Below, piece by piece: positions 47,201 through 59,577 of a stretch of 64,000 bases of DNA (the stretch's first letter is position 1; every line of letters begins with the position of its first letter). A program made the position numbers and the translations under genes. The DNA is taken from the NCBI GenBank assembly GCA_015501605.1, contig JADNRZ010000001.1, positions 2,542,001 through 2,606,000 of the forward strand, given 5' to 3'. The notes under the pieces are model-generated. The model was not told where the DNA came from, ran no database searches, and was given only the letters and a program-made list of their open reading frames with translations. The stretch comes from Panaeolus papilionaceus. Taxonomy: Eukaryota; Basidiomycota; Agaricomycetes; Agaricales.

Positions 47201-48263
47201 TACTGCGCGTCGGATTCCATGTCGTTTGAAGAAAAAGCTCCGTATAAACCATAGATATGATATTCATACAAAATAGAAACAAAATGCTAAAATCACAGCG
47301 TCGATTGGCACACAAGATACATAATGCTTGGTACAAAAACAAATGTGGTAGGAACTAAGATAAAACTATACTTGTTGTAGTAAACGATGGGGTGCAAGGT
47401 TGCACAGATACAGCGTCGTTCTGGCGCGTCTAGAAAATATGTGTAATATATGTGTGTGGGTGATTGAGGGGTTTGTAGAGTTGGCGCATGAGTTGGTGGA
47501 AGGAGGGATCCAAGCAAGATTGAAGATGACGGCGAATCGCTGTTGTACATAATCCAAGAAATGAATGGAGGAAGGCGGGGTTTAGAGGTTAAAGTGGAAA
47601 AGAAGGACGTGAACAAAGTCATGAAATATCGGGACATAAAACAGGGGAAAGAAGCAAGGATAGGTGAATTGAGGTAACACAATAACTTAGATATTCGAAA
47701 GTAGAGAAAGAGAGCCCGAAAAACTGGGGCATTTTTAGAAACCAAGGCAAGTGCTAGAAATGAAAAATCGAAGATATTCATTTGAACAAACGAATAACAA
47801 ACACATTTTGCGCGACCGCTAGTTGCAATGGGAGTCGGCAGTAAACGTTTTCGCGCTTTGGCAGGATTGCACAAGAAACGCATATGAGCACAAGCGGACC
47901 TGGGGTGGTGATGTAGGGAGACATTTGATGTAAACGGATAGGGAGCAGCAACGAAGAGCTCGACCAGAATGACCCAATGCAGAGATCGATTCAGGCGAAG
48001 GTCGATTGGATGGGCAAACTGGCATGAAGCTTAACCTTTTTAAACATAAATGAAAAGCACGAGGTCAATAGATGAGATGCACAGAGATCTGGACTGTGGT
48101 GATTGTGAGGATTGGAACGCGAAGGTAATTTGGGCTCAATTCTTCGAAGAAGACCAACTAGGCAAGACTTCCAAGAATGAGCATTTCCTCGGCGAAGATG
48201 ACAGTTCCTAGTCCTAGATGAAAGGAGGCGTAAGAACCATGGCAACTCCATGCCTGTATTCGT
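44284..48263. other. Gene-poor interval between convergent genes
   Basis: This 4-kb region lies between two stop codons. The first 320 nt or so are pyrimidine-rich and probably 3' UTR. Around 44820-46620 are many stops, a 16-nt perfect palindrome (44900-44915) and a 7-bp hairpin (45257-45263 with 45278-45284). No domain-bearing ORF. From about 47290 to 47890 the minus strand is open for 196 codons, but its Phe/Leu/Ser/Pro-rich wording looks like translated pyrimidine-rich noncoding DNA. Confidence 0.5.
44900..44915. repeat. 16-nt perfect palindrome
   Basis: GATATGATATCATATC reads identically on both strands. It lies in the gene-poor region about 620 nt past the stop of the unknown gene. It may be chance in AT-rich sequence. 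Confidence 0.7.
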
Positions 48264-50131
48264 TTAGCACGCTCGAAGGAGGCTTTGGGCACGCATGGCA
48301 TCTCTTTTATCGACCTACGAGAACAAAGTAATGAGATAGGGAAGTAATTCGATGGAAGCAATGGGGCGTACCAGCAAATTGGCCGTTTTGAAGGTGGAGC
48401 TATACATGTGGTTGATGTTGTTCATCTCGAGTACGCGTGAAAAACGGTTCACAAGACCATGCTTGTCTATAGTCGAGAAAAGCGTGTCAGAAATAAGACA
48501 GGTTTCTCATGGGACAGGATTCCTTACCTAGACCAAAGCGGCGTAAATCAATCTGGAGGCATTTCAAAGAACTACTTCGCTCTGAACGGTCGTAGGATTC
48601 GTCTTCATCGTCCGAAGAATCTACGCCAGCGAGTCTAAGATCAGCAGCATCAAGTTCCCCGCTACAGATAACCATGTGCCGTTCATGAGGTGGAAATAGA
48701 GTGGCAAGCATGTGGACGTCTGCAGTTAGTGATGATCCTTCAGGTGTTCTCGTGAAGCTGAAGAAGGGAACGTGGGATTCATTTTTGGAGGTGGTGGAAT
48801 GCATCGAATCGACCTGTAGGGTGAGGTGTGGCCGAGATTTTGAGAGAATGGGAGAAAGTGGGCTGATGCTCGCGTGGTGTTTTGAAAGGGACATGCAGAG
48901 TGATGGAGGGTATTTGAGACTGCGTAGATCGGAACATGAACGAGAAATGTTGGTGTTGAGTGGGGTAGTTGAAACACTTTGGGGTGAATGAGAAAAGTAA
49001 CCATCATCGTCACTTGAGGAAGATGAACTGGTTTCTGAGCTTGCTGCACTATGGGATGAGAATAGCTCTGAAGCAGTGAGGTCAACAATGGCGGGGGGTA
49101 ATGGTGAGGCTAGATCGGTTTGAGTCGAGTTTTTTCTGGAGGTAAAATTAGAAGAGCAGGGAGTGGAAGGAATAAGTTCGGGGAAAGCGACGAGTTTGAC
49201 AATCTTGAGACCCCAATGATCCACACCAAACTCGTCTGAAAGACCAACACATGCAAGATCTGGGTGTAGCATGCGGACTTCACCTGCGGTTGGTGAGTGT
49301 GATTTCGTCCTTGGTGATTGTTGGGCGGACGAAGGAAGTTGTTGATTGGTTGTAGAAGATGACAAGTCTGAAAGATCACGAGTAAGAACCGCGCCGTTAT
49401 TGTAGGCATAAAAGTCTCGATGAGAACGGTCATCTAGAAGTGGAGAGGAAGGTGGCGTGTTGCCTTCAGTCGAATAGAGGTGGAAACCTGCAGCGGCAAA
49501 GAGGTCTATGGCCTCCTGTAATCTTGATTCTTTGACCTTTTAGAAAATAAATAAGTGAACACAGGGTTAAAGGGCGCGATATTCAGGGATGGGTGAAGGG
49601 TACTAACGAAAATGAAGTCACTGGTGTATGAAGACTGATATAGTATTGAAATGCCGGCAGCAGCGAGTGGAGCAGATAGATCATAAACTCTAGAGCCCGA
49701 GTTATCTTGAAAACAAATTGAAAATATTAGAGTCAAATTGAAAACGAAAGATAATGATAACAATAGAAAGGCAAAGTACCTATTCCATCGCTATGGGAAT
49801 CAATCTGCAAGACGCTCCATGCATCATAAGAAATTTCGACGGGTTCAGGAGGTGGATGTGAAGAGGAATGATTTTGAGATTTCCTGCTAGATGCCGAGCC
49901 TGACCTTGAACGTTGCCTGAGCCTATCTTTCCTTGCGATAGGTTCAAAGTCCTGTAGCATATGATGTTCTGCAAAAATGCTGAGTTCTATTTGATTGCAT
50001 GTTATATTGAGAAATCCTGGGTCAGGATGTAATATTTGCTTGAGAATAGGATGAGATAGATGGTTGAGACGAGAACGAGGAATATGAACAAGGGACAGAG
50101 ATACAGGGAGTAGGGATATAGTGACTTGCAT
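48264..50131 (-). CDS. Tandem ACT-domain protein, CASTOR-like (putative amino-acid sensor)
   Basis: About 540 residues in five exons from ATG 50131. Exon 1: MQVTISLLPVSLSLVHIPRS, LNHLSHPILKQIL, CNQIELSIFAEHHML, a basic Ser-rich insert, then EISYDAWSVLQIDSHSDGI. Exon 2 continues DNSGSRVYDLSAPLAAAGIS, ILYQSSYTSDFIFV; exon 3 continues KESRLQEAIDLFAAAGFHLY. This is the ACT fold wording of CASTOR/GATS proteins (I-S-x-L-x-x-S-x-Y-x-S-D-F-I-x-V). A long Ser-rich insert follows, holding VRMLHPDLACVGLSDEFGVD, HWGLKIVKLVAFPELIPSTP. A final ACT-like unit follows: LKCLQIDLRRFGLDKHGLVN, RFSRVLEMNNINHMYSSTFK, TANLLVDKRDAMRAQSLLRA, stop at 48264-48266. In animals CASTOR1 binds arginine and inhibits GATOR2, controlling TORC1. 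Whether the fungal protein does so is inference. Confidence 0.75.
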
Positions 50132-53100
50132 GGGTAGTCAGAAGGGAAAGGGGGGAAAGAGAGAAGACAGAGGTTGGAATGGAGAACAGAGCATCATCAT
50201 CGCTAAATAAATTCCTAATTACTTCTTAAAAAATCAATATTACCCCTGTGTCAAATCACATGACTGGTTTGAATTGGTTCATGCTTTATCTTTAATCCTT
50301 CTACCTTGACTTCTCTGGTTCATCTTTCCAATACTCACACTTACCTTCGCTGACTTTGAAATTTCCACTGATAACGTCGAACCGAGTCACCTTACAACTG
50401 CCTTTCATTTACCTGGTCTTACTCAGGTGTTCTACTATCTTTGCCTGCCTTCATATACAGATCCGTGTCCCGATTCCAGCCTGTTCTCCTACTAATCATA
50501 GCTAGAATTCACTTGATTTCCAGACAACTCTGTCAATTTGACTTTCGAATTATCGGTCCACTATCGCCGTGATCATATTTCATGACGCACATATCATAAA
50601 ACCAACCACGCACAATTCATGCTTCAATCGAAATAGAAAATGCTACATACCGGGTGACCTATCTTATTGGTGCGATAGTCGAACGTTTGAACGCCCTTAG
50701 CACGAAGCGCGATCAAGATGTGAACGATACCCGATACCGTGTTCTTACTACTCCACCCAGCCCATCTCCTCCAACCCCTTGTCTCACTGTGAGAGGTCGC
50801 TTTGGCGCTTCCCAACCGGGAGAAGCTATCAACCCTACATTCGGGGTATTTTCGTCTATTCTCAATATACTTCTATGCCCGAGGTGTGGCAAGTATTCAG
50901 AATTCTCATTCCAAATGTCACCTCACATCCAAATAAATAAAAAACATCAACACCATACCTATCGAAATCTTATGGCTGACATTGCACCGAATTCCTCTTT
51001 TGGCATCAAATACCCTTCGAAGCAATCATAGCCGGCGTCGTCGACTAAATCACAATCCTTTACCGAGGTCCAAACCAGCCCTCAAAGCTCTCTGTTCATT
51101 CACCGCCTGTTTCCTCGTTCTAATTAACACCGTTGTTTGAATCTTGTCGCTGATGCAAGTAGATTTGCCGCGGGCACAATTGCCTATGAAAGAGTACCTG
51201 TAAAGTATGGCCCAATCTACACAGGTGGAGACTCAATAAGGGTCAACTCACAACAGCGCAAAAGTTTGTATGTACAATCAGAACTCAAAAAAAGAAGCAA
51301 GTGGGGCGAGCGTGCGCCGTCAATCGACCCTGAAATGAACTGACTCAGAGCGATGCACACCATCTCCGGTTTCTCATGTCAAAGTAGTACGAACAGTAAA
51401 ATTTGTCTGTCTAGCGTATTACGTACCATAACTAGATAACAAAGCTGATCAAGACCACATTTGCCTGAGTATAGCACGAAAGGCGACAGTGGAAGAACTA
51501 TGTAAGAATCGCACATAAAATGTCATCGGCGGTCCTGAGGGACAGAGCCTCTGTCTTCTTCTCTTCACAATACCACGGCGTGTGTCCACTGTGGAAATTT
51601 ATTCGACGTCATCACCATGGTCGCCAACAGTTAGCATCAAGCTAGACCCCTTCCCTTGCTCTAGACGCAGTGATAGCTCGATCTCAGGTCACAGGCGTCT
51701 CAGACTATTAGTCCGAGAGGAAGCCGGTAAGCAGACCTCGTGGACGCTGGTAGCGGTCGATGAATCATGTCACTATAGGTTCATCGATGCTGGTAGCTAC
51801 AACCACGATCAGATATTTCGCAAGACCCCCTCAACGGTGGAGTCACCGTAGCTTTGTCGATGAGCGAGTGACTATCATCCCCATAACGCACGTCGCAGAA
51901 AGATCGTCGCAATTTTATCAAAACGCTTCATTCCATCCCATGAGCCGACCTGAGCACCCAACGTGAATATTTTCCCAGCTTATAGTTCTCAGGTGTACAA
52001 AACCTCGCCGTACAAACAGACAAGCGCCCGCAGGGCCATCGCCCAACAATTAGACGCAGCAGGCAATCAGAAAATCAAATTGAAATAAGTTTGAGCTAGG
52101 GCCCATGATCACTCAAGCCATGCCGCGGAGCGTTCCTGAACCGGAATTGTTTATTCACTTTTCACCTGCGACGACAATTGACAGCCAACGGCCCCGTTAG
52201 CCTTCAAAGTTGTCACTATTATCGATCTACATATTTGGCCGCACCATACTACGTATGTATACGCACACGTGAGGCCGCCCCGGATCTCCTCCCATTTTTG
52301 AATTTGAAACTCTCCTCTGTTTTTAATTGTTTAGACGCTATACAATTACTTCGCTTCCTCGGATTTTTAAATTACAATACGTTAAACCCCATTCATTCGC
52401 AAACGCGAATAAGCAGAGAAACAAACTCTAAAGGCAGCGATAATAAACTTTTTGGTCGATCGATCATCATCGACGCATGTAAGTAGCGCACAATAGCATC
52501 GTCGTTGAATCACATTGCAAGAGGTTGAAGCCCGAATTGATGACCGAGGAGGTTGCACTGGATGAATGTGCGACAACATTCACAGTGATTTAGTATAGGA
52601 ATCGAATAAAACATTGGCGTGCTGAGAGCTAGTGTTGCGCTTGGCTTATGTATGCACGACTCTGGTGCTTTTGTTGACGTTTCGCTAAGTCGATCATTCA
52701 TGCATGACTGGGCTTCAGGCGCGCAAGATAAATAAGGCAGGGCGCAGGGCGAGCGCTCAGCAGGTTACACTTCAGGTCCGAGGATTCTCGGGATTTTCAC
52801 TCACCCCAAAATGCGAACACAATAGTGGCCTGGGGTAGTGTCATTGAATGTCTTCTGCATTTTCATGGTCAGCGTAAACTTGAATGAACTTTGGAGCGTA
52901 GATTCTTACCTGAAGGGACACGCAGTTATTGACTCAGATCAGAACAGTGTGAGCCTGTCCAGCGCATTGGGCCCACGATATGCATCGTAACACCTATATC
53001 TTCTGGCATTCATTAGACGTTGAGTAACAGTCTCTGTGCACCGCCATTCAGAATCGTTCATAGACAGGTGCTAAGGTAGGCACTGGCGTCGCCATCACGT

Positions 53101-54000
53101 TTGAGCTGGCAACCATTTATGACACCTTACTCGACTGAGAAACCACAGTACATTACGCCGACGTGGGATCCCGAAGGCATTCAGTCAGCATTCACGCTGT
53201 GCTCTGACTCCTTATGGCCAACTGATAGCGCTCTGTGTCCGCATCAATCGGCTAACGTGCGCCTCGTGTTGCCCAAATCAGGAAAAGTGAGTCAACGTTG
53301 CGCCCTGCAGCGCCTAAATGGACGCCAGTTACACACCAAAAGGGAAAAGTGACTCTATGGAAAGTGTTGTGACATGCTGCATGGACATCACAATGAATTA
53401 ACACAGGTAAGAATCTGACACATCACCTGGTCAGACGACTGCTTAGTCGACATGTGGAACTCTCCTTGTTCATTCTTTCATCTTTAGAAGTATATTGACT
53501 CAGAGAAGAGCAGAGTGAATGAAAGTGCATTGCTCGGGAGAACCAGTCAGTGTATGCCACGACAACAGTTAATTACAATTGTATAGGTTTACAACAACAT
53601 CATGATTGGTAACGCAACACAGGTACAACATGGAGGAGAGGATGAGTGGTACAACAACAGTATGCTAGGTTTAAGAAACAGTGAAGAGGGTACATAAGGA
53701 TGCGGATGCAGGATATACGAACGGTTTAAATGGTATGTGGGTGAAGGCGAAAGAAATAAAAATGATGAAAGCATGAAACACAATGGAGGAAGCAGGAGTG
53801 AATGCGGGGTGTATAGGTTTAAAGTTGTGTTGAGAGTCCGTTGGAAGCCTTAAAAGTTAACAATTACACCTATGGGTTTGTTGATACAATAGGAGTGTCC
53901 CGGAGTCGTAAAGTCATGAAATAATCAACCTTTGTGCGTAAAAAATAATCGCAGGTGATGATACCATTTGGAAAGGAGCCCGGTGAGGAGTCAGATCGCT
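50132..54000. other. Gene-poor interval
   Basis: A 3.9-kb interval between the start of the CASTOR-like gene and the stop of the next minus-strand gene. The first several hundred bases must include the CASTOR-like promoter (C/T-rich on the plus strand near 50280-50520). Short open frames at 50654-51031, 51137-51343, 51582-51851, 52178-52486 and 53101-53352 have no recognisable domain or splice-joined continuation. I see no transposon ends or long repeats. Confidence 0.5.
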
Positions 54001-55013
54001 TTATTTCCGTCTTCCTTTACCACGAGCGGCGGGTTTCCGACGGCGAGTCGCAGGTAAAGGGATTTCTGACTCTTGCTTGGCGCATGGCGCCTTTTGGTTG
54101 ACTCGCCTACGTTTAGCAGGCGGCGGGGGTGAGGCAGCTGAGGCAGCGACGGCACAGGGTCTTTTCCGTAACTTGTACGGAGATCTTACAAAGGCCACAT
54201 TGCGTCCTTGTGACTCAAGGAGCTGGCGGCTAGCATTCCTCGAAAGTGTTCGAGGCACGCTGACTTGAGGTCTCGCAAACGGCTCCGGCGAAGAAGGGGG
54301 TATGGGAGTCGATAAGGAGGCTGGATGTTCAATGGGAGACGTAGGAACCATCGGAATGGGTTGTGGAGCAGGGGTGCTAATCCGCATGGGCTTGCCTGAG
54401 GGTTGAAGAGCACGACTGGGGGGTTTAGCTACATGGAGGCGTACTGAGTCGACGTCCATTGGCGTTCCAACGTTGGGTATATGTGGCTGAGTGACAGCAC
54501 CGGGAGTGGTTGTGTCCTGAAATCTGGTAACTGGAAGGGATTCGGGTTGACTATCCGGCTCTATAACTGGTTCTGTCAATGTGCGTTCAAGGGGACGGGG
54601 GCCTTGTGAAACTGGTTGCGACTAGAATGAAATAATTGTCAGTGATTGTTAGATAACTTCGGGATGAAAGGACGCACACTCGGTTGTATCTGCTTTGGTT
54701 GACGGTAAACCGTCTTCACAGGTGGCAACTTGGATTCATACGCAAAATCTCTGACTTTAATGCCTAGTGTCGCTAGATATTGGGGGGTAGGTTGTTGTCG
54801 TTTGCGTTTGACTTTGGCATCCTTTGGAGCACACGGTTCTTGCGAATTTTGTGAATGGGATATCTTTATAGCACGGAGATTAGGATATAACATTTCGACA
54901 AGTTGATGCGTTGCAGAGCGTTGATCTTGACTTACTTCACTTGGACCATCTTGCAGAAGTAAACCGTTGATGCTACAGATCTTCTGTCCAACAACTTTAC
55001 TTGATGTTGACAT
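54001..55013 (-). CDS. Unknown basic, Pro-rich, probably nuclear protein
   Basis: Not recognised. Exon 1 (ATG 55013) reads MSTSSKVVGQKICSINGLLL, ATHQLVEMLYPNLRAIKISH, AKVKRKRQQPTPQYLATLGI, KVRDFAYESKLPPVKTVYRQ. An intron of about 50 nt near 54623-54676 (AGT^gtgcgt ... tctag^TCG) leads to a second exon. That exon is Pro/Ser/Thr-rich and ends in FVRSPYKLRKRPCAVAASAA, PPPPAKRRRVNQKAPCAKQE, TRRRKPAARGKGRRK. The strongly basic end with several RRR/KRRR clusters suggests nuclear or chromatin binding. About 320 residues. It is divergent from the PP2C gene (388-nt spacer). Conserved N-terminal helices suggest a real fungal family. Confidence 0.7.
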
Positions 55014-55401
55014 ATTATATTTGTATTTTGTTTGGCGTATTATCGACCCTTATTATAATCTTGATGCGGACAACTTGAACAACTTGATGATTGATAGAAC
55101 TTGCTGCACGAATTCTTGAGGCGCACGGTTGCGGGAACTCTGAAAGTCAAAGGGAACGGAAACAAGCAACTTGTTATGTCGTGGTTGAAGTTCAAGTCGT
55201 GGTTGTTGCTACAAATCATCAACTCACCTGTCCAAAAAGATAAGACAATGGGAAAGTCTCATGACTCATCAACAAACAACAACACCAAACTCGAAATACC
55301 ATAACACGTGATATGTACATACGCGAAACTGAATAATTGGTTCTTAAAAAAGACAGTTTCTCGTATTGCTGTCCAACTCAAGGACATTTGCATCCTTTGA
55401 G
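55014..55401. promoter_or_regulatory. Divergent promoter unknown basic protein <-> PP2C
   Basis: A 388-nt spacer between head-to-head start codons. One CACGTG lies at 55305-55310, 92 nt before the PP2C ATG. A CAA-rich run (about 55271-55290) is also present. Confidence 0.5.
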
Positions 55402-57218
55402 ATGCTCCGTCGTGTCTGGAAACCAGTGGCTGCAACGGTCATTGTCGGTACTCCTACTTACTATTATTTCAGGACATACTATACCCCATCTCAAACCTTT
55501 GAAATACCCATCAAAGTCAAGGGCATCACTGGAACGACAGAAATGTCGACTCGCAAATTCTCTTTATTACCCTTGAAGGATGTAGAGTCCAAGATCAGAG
55601 AAACTGCTGTCTCAGAAACCTATGTTAGGCCTAATGGTATCAAGTGGAAATATTCCACTGCCACCCTTGCTTCAAACGACCCAATCGAGGACGCCAATGC
55701 TAACCAGATAGTGGAACGTGATGCTTCAGACTTTTCAGCACCAGGCGACTATCTCTTCTTTGCAGTTATGGATGGACATGGTGGATACGATACATCAAGG
55801 TTACTTTCCCGTATTCTCATCAAGGGTGTCGCTCTGGAGCTCTCCAACCTGGCCAAGAGCACAAACGCAAAACCCCAGACCGGCTTGCTCGGTCGTGTGC
55901 GGTCCTTGTTTTGGTCAACCCCTGCTTCATCTAAAACCCCACTCGATGCCGACCCGAAGCGCGTTTCTACCGCTATTCAGGATGCATTCACCAACCTTGA
56001 CAATGAACTTTTGGAAACCCCATTGCGCATCCTCGCTAACAATATTTCGCCGGAACAGTGGAAGGAGAAAGTCATCCCTGATCTCAGCAAGCATCCACTT
56101 GGATTGACGTCAATGCTTCCAGCTATCTCGGGTGAGTGGCCAACGTTTTTTTATTTCCATGGGACCGTATCTCATTGCCAAACAGGGAGCTGTGCTTTGG
56201 TGGCCGTTTTCGACACTGCGCACGACAACATGTATGTCGCGTGCACTGGAGATAGTCGTGCTGTCGCAGGAGTATGGGAACCCACAGAAGATGGCAAAGG
56301 TCAATGGAAAATCGAAGTGCTCAGCGAGGATCAGACTGGTCGTAATCCTTCTGAACTTGCCCGGTATGTCCATGTTCGCTTTGCAAAAAATGTAGATCAC
56401 AACTAACGGAAACTAGTGTTCGCTCTGAGCATCCTAAGGAAGAAGAGGAGTTTGTCGTCCGCAATGGCCGAATCCTAGGTGGTCTTGAACCGTCTCGTGC
56501 CTTTGGTGATGCTCGTTACAAATGGCCTAGGGTTGTGCAAGAAACGTAAGTCAATGCCATTGTTTGATGTTCACACTTTTCCGGTTTAATAAAGTTCGAA
56601 CCTGTCTAGTTTGAATGAAGCATTCATGGTTGGTAATGGAAAAAACATGCGACCACCACCTGCACTCTATAAAACACCTCCTTACGTTACTGCACGGCCT
56701 GTTGTTACACATCAGAAAATGGTCCTACCACCGGCTACTCAACACCCCACAAGATTTTTAATTCTCGCTACCGACGGATTATGGGACGAACTGAGGTAAT
56801 TCAAAATCGTCTCTTGTTGCCTTTCAGGCTATTGACTCATCCCTGACGAATTTGCAGCAATGAAGATGTGGTCAGCTTGGTAGCTGGACATTTGTCTGGT
56901 TTAAAGGGCACTATCCCGAAATCGGAGCTTCCTAACCTTGTATCAACTACAACTGGTTCACCGGGTATTGATGGAAAACGAGAAAGGGAGAAAGGCAGCA
57001 TTCAAGGTTCATGGGCATTTGTAGATGATAACCTCAGTGCACATCTTATTAGAAATGCCCTAGGTGGAGGTGACGAGACGACGCTACGTAGACGTGTTAG
57101 CATTCCCTCTCCTTTCTCTAGGAGGTTCAGGGACGATATCACCGTAACTGTTGTTACTTGGGAGGAGGACAAAGAACAGAAACAACAGACTAATGGCCAC
57201 ATTAAATCCAAACTGTAG
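55402..57218 (+). CDS. Mitochondrial PP2C-type protein phosphatase (Ptc5/PDH-phosphatase-like)
   Basis: Mg/Mn-dependent Ser/Thr phosphatase. The ATG at 55402 is preferred (MLRRVWKPVAATVIVGTPTY); it gives a basic N-terminus plus a short hydrophobic segment, as in inner-membrane-targeted Ptc5. The open frame extends upstream but without another ATG. Metal-site motifs: YLFFAVMDGHGGYDTSRLLS (DGHGG), SCALVAVFDTAHDNMYVACT GDSRAV (split for length), EVLSEDQTGRNPSELAR, VRNGRILGGLEPSRAFGDAR, RFLILATDGLWDELSNEDVV (DGLWD) and RRFRDDITVTVVTWEE (final Asp). Four introns, near 56132, 56363, 56546 and 56797. An insert TGLLGRVRSLFWSTPASSKT lies between the first motifs, as in fungal PDH-phosphatase relatives. 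The substrate (pyruvate dehydrogenase E1) is inferred from the family. Confidence 0.9.
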
Positions 57219-57358
57219 TCTATAATAATAATATTTCGTTATTTATCATGAATACATGCGCTTAGCTACCTACTTTTTACGCGTCTCATACCATGCCCCA
57301 GTTCGATGTGCAAAAATAATATAATACCGACTGGAGTCTCATAAATTGGATGTGCTTT

Positions 57359-59577
57359 TCATATGCCCATCTTGCGCTTTTTACCATATGTAACAGGACC
57401 TGGGCGCTTTTTGTTGAGCGAGTGACCAAAAGGATTTATGTATCCCGATGTCCTGGCTTGAACAGGGGTGGAGGACTTTACATTGCCTGTAGTGTCAGGT
57501 GACTTGCGCTTCTTCTGGTTATGAGCGCTTCCATAAAAACTAGCGGCTGGAACTGGTGCGGGTGACGACGATGCAGGAGGAGCAGGCGCAGAAGATGCAG
57601 GTGCAGGAGGGTCAGAAGACTTGTCGTCGTCATCCTCTTTGTCCACATCCATGTCATCAGCAGGCTTAGAAGGGGGAGTGGTGTCGTCATCGTCATCATC
57701 AGAGGCGTAATTGTTCAAGCTTTGAAGGACTCCCGCTGCCTTCTTCTTCGCGGCTGCCTCTATTTTACTCTTCAAAGAGAGGGCTTGAGGGTCAAGCATT
57801 GATGGCTTTGTACCAGAAGCATTCTGAGTGATTTGAGGTGAAGGTAATATTGGTCCAATGAAAGGGGTTTTGGAATCGACCTTTTCGCCCTGGTCTTCCT
57901 CGTCATCCGATTCAATGACTCGGGGTACACGCTTCTTCATCCCTGCAGCAAGACCATTCCGCTGTGCTGTTGATGACGAACCATTGGACAAGGGAGCGCG
58001 GACAGCGGCCTCTAGACTCTGGCCTTTGTTACGGATATAGAAAAGAACGTATGCGTTCCTTTTATCGGTCGGAATGCTTGATGATGAGACCGATTCGTCG
58101 TTCATCTCCCACCAGCGACCTTCTTTGCCCTTGACATAGGCAAAATAGTGACCCGAATTGGGACCACCACCAGCATGACAAATAACGCCATATAACGAGT
58201 ATGTGGGGCCAAATTGACCTACACTCATGTAAGGTTGCAAAGAGAGCTCGTCGTCGTACTGAATGGGGTGTGTGTATTTCCTGCCGAGAGGAGAGAACCG
58301 TTTTAAATGGACTGTAAGGACCATCGGTGCCTCGTAAATAGTAAAGTTCTTCTCCGCATTGACGTGCTTTTTGCATCTGCGGCGCACATTAGACGGCAGT
58401 CCTAGAGTCGAACTCTGGTGTCTCTACTTACTTCTCGCATTTGTACTTGTCCGCACCCTTCAAGTAATCAATAGCAATAAACTTTTTCAAGGCTTCTTTT
58501 AGGGAGCTGCACTTGAAAATGTCCAAGCTAAGGTCGAGAATGCGATCAAAGGTGTCACTGTTGTGTCCGCAACTGCCGCACGACACACGGGATCTCAAGC
58601 GACCACCGAATAGCTTGTGGACCCATGTCGTCTCTGCTATTTTTGCGTCAAGTTTCCTGATAGGCAATGTCTTTAGGGATGACAAGGGCAAAATGGTGAT
58701 TTACACACGGTGGATAACCTGCCAGGCAAGACTTTTGCAGAGCATCGATCGCGTACCGCAAAAATTCATGCGAATCTTCTTGCCTCCCTCTCCGCATGTG
58801 CTTTGCGATCACTAGAATCGAAGTATCAGAAAGTGAGAAACAACGGGAATTATCAAGGAAAATGAACCTTGGAGATGTGACGTGATTTGACTAGGAAGGA
58901 AGGCATTCTGCGACTTGTGGGCCTTGATAGCTACTGATCTTAGATTGCAGCTCATGCAAAACTCTGAAGTCTTTACGCGACCTGCGCAAGGAATGAGCAC
59001 GAAAAATCAATCGACATAAAAGTCTGCACTCGACAACGTACATTCTTCTCTGCGGTGGAGGATGAGCAATCTGAGAAGAGGGCCTGTATGAATGAGACAC
59101 TGCAGAGCACTGTTGAGAAAGCAGGTGTTGCCGCTGTTGTGTAGTCCAACGCCTCTAGAACAAGTGTCTGGCCATGTTAAGTCTATGGTGCCAGGGTATA
59201 ATGAAGTTTGTGTCTTAGCGCTGGGGTCCTTGGATAGCGTTATAACCTTGGCTTTTGAAGGTGTGGGTGGTGACTTTGGACGTGGAAGATCTTGTGCCTG
59301 TGATGCAGTTTAACACTCCGAATTTAAAGGAATATGAAACACGCACCTCTGGCCTTGATGCTTTCGGACTAGCATTTATGGGTTCGTACTTTCCTTCAGT
59401 GACTGCCAAAGCCCCCGACGATGAACCTTCAATGAATTCTATAGGTGGAGGTAGCAAACTATTAAAAGTTTCTAAATCTTTTGCAGGCCGGTAGTGAGCT
59501 GAATCATCTGTGTTCCGTTGCGTTGAAAACATAGAAATGGAAGAGGATGGCATTGGTAGAGGTGAAGCGAGCATCAT
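57359..59577 (-). CDS. Ubiquitin-specific protease, USP36/UBP10-like
   Basis: Cysteine-type deubiquitinase. Start at 59577 ([20 protein letters not shown]); a splice joins SRPE to [20 protein letters not shown]. The catalytic Cys box is [20 protein letters not shown] (about 59110-59165). Later: [63 protein letters not shown] (zinc-ribbon cysteines), [25 protein letters not shown]...[31 protein letters not shown], and the His box [20 protein letters not shown] followed by [13 protein letters not shown]. The C-terminal 230 residues are disordered and acidic/Ala-Pro-rich, ending in [17 protein letters not shown], a basic tail suggesting nuclear/nucleolar location as in USP36/Ubp10. Catalytic Cys, His and Asn/Asp are all present, so it should be active. 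Confidence 0.93.

Noticed and set aside
47293..47883. 196-codon minus-strand ORF downstream of the CASTOR-like gene
   Set aside because: Phe/Leu/Ser/Pro/Tyr-rich wording without any domain or splice partners; looks like pyrimidine-rich 3' flank that is open by composition.
51582..51851. Plus-strand 89-codon ORF in the 50-54 kb gap
   Set aside because: No motif, no splice continuation, surrounded by stops.
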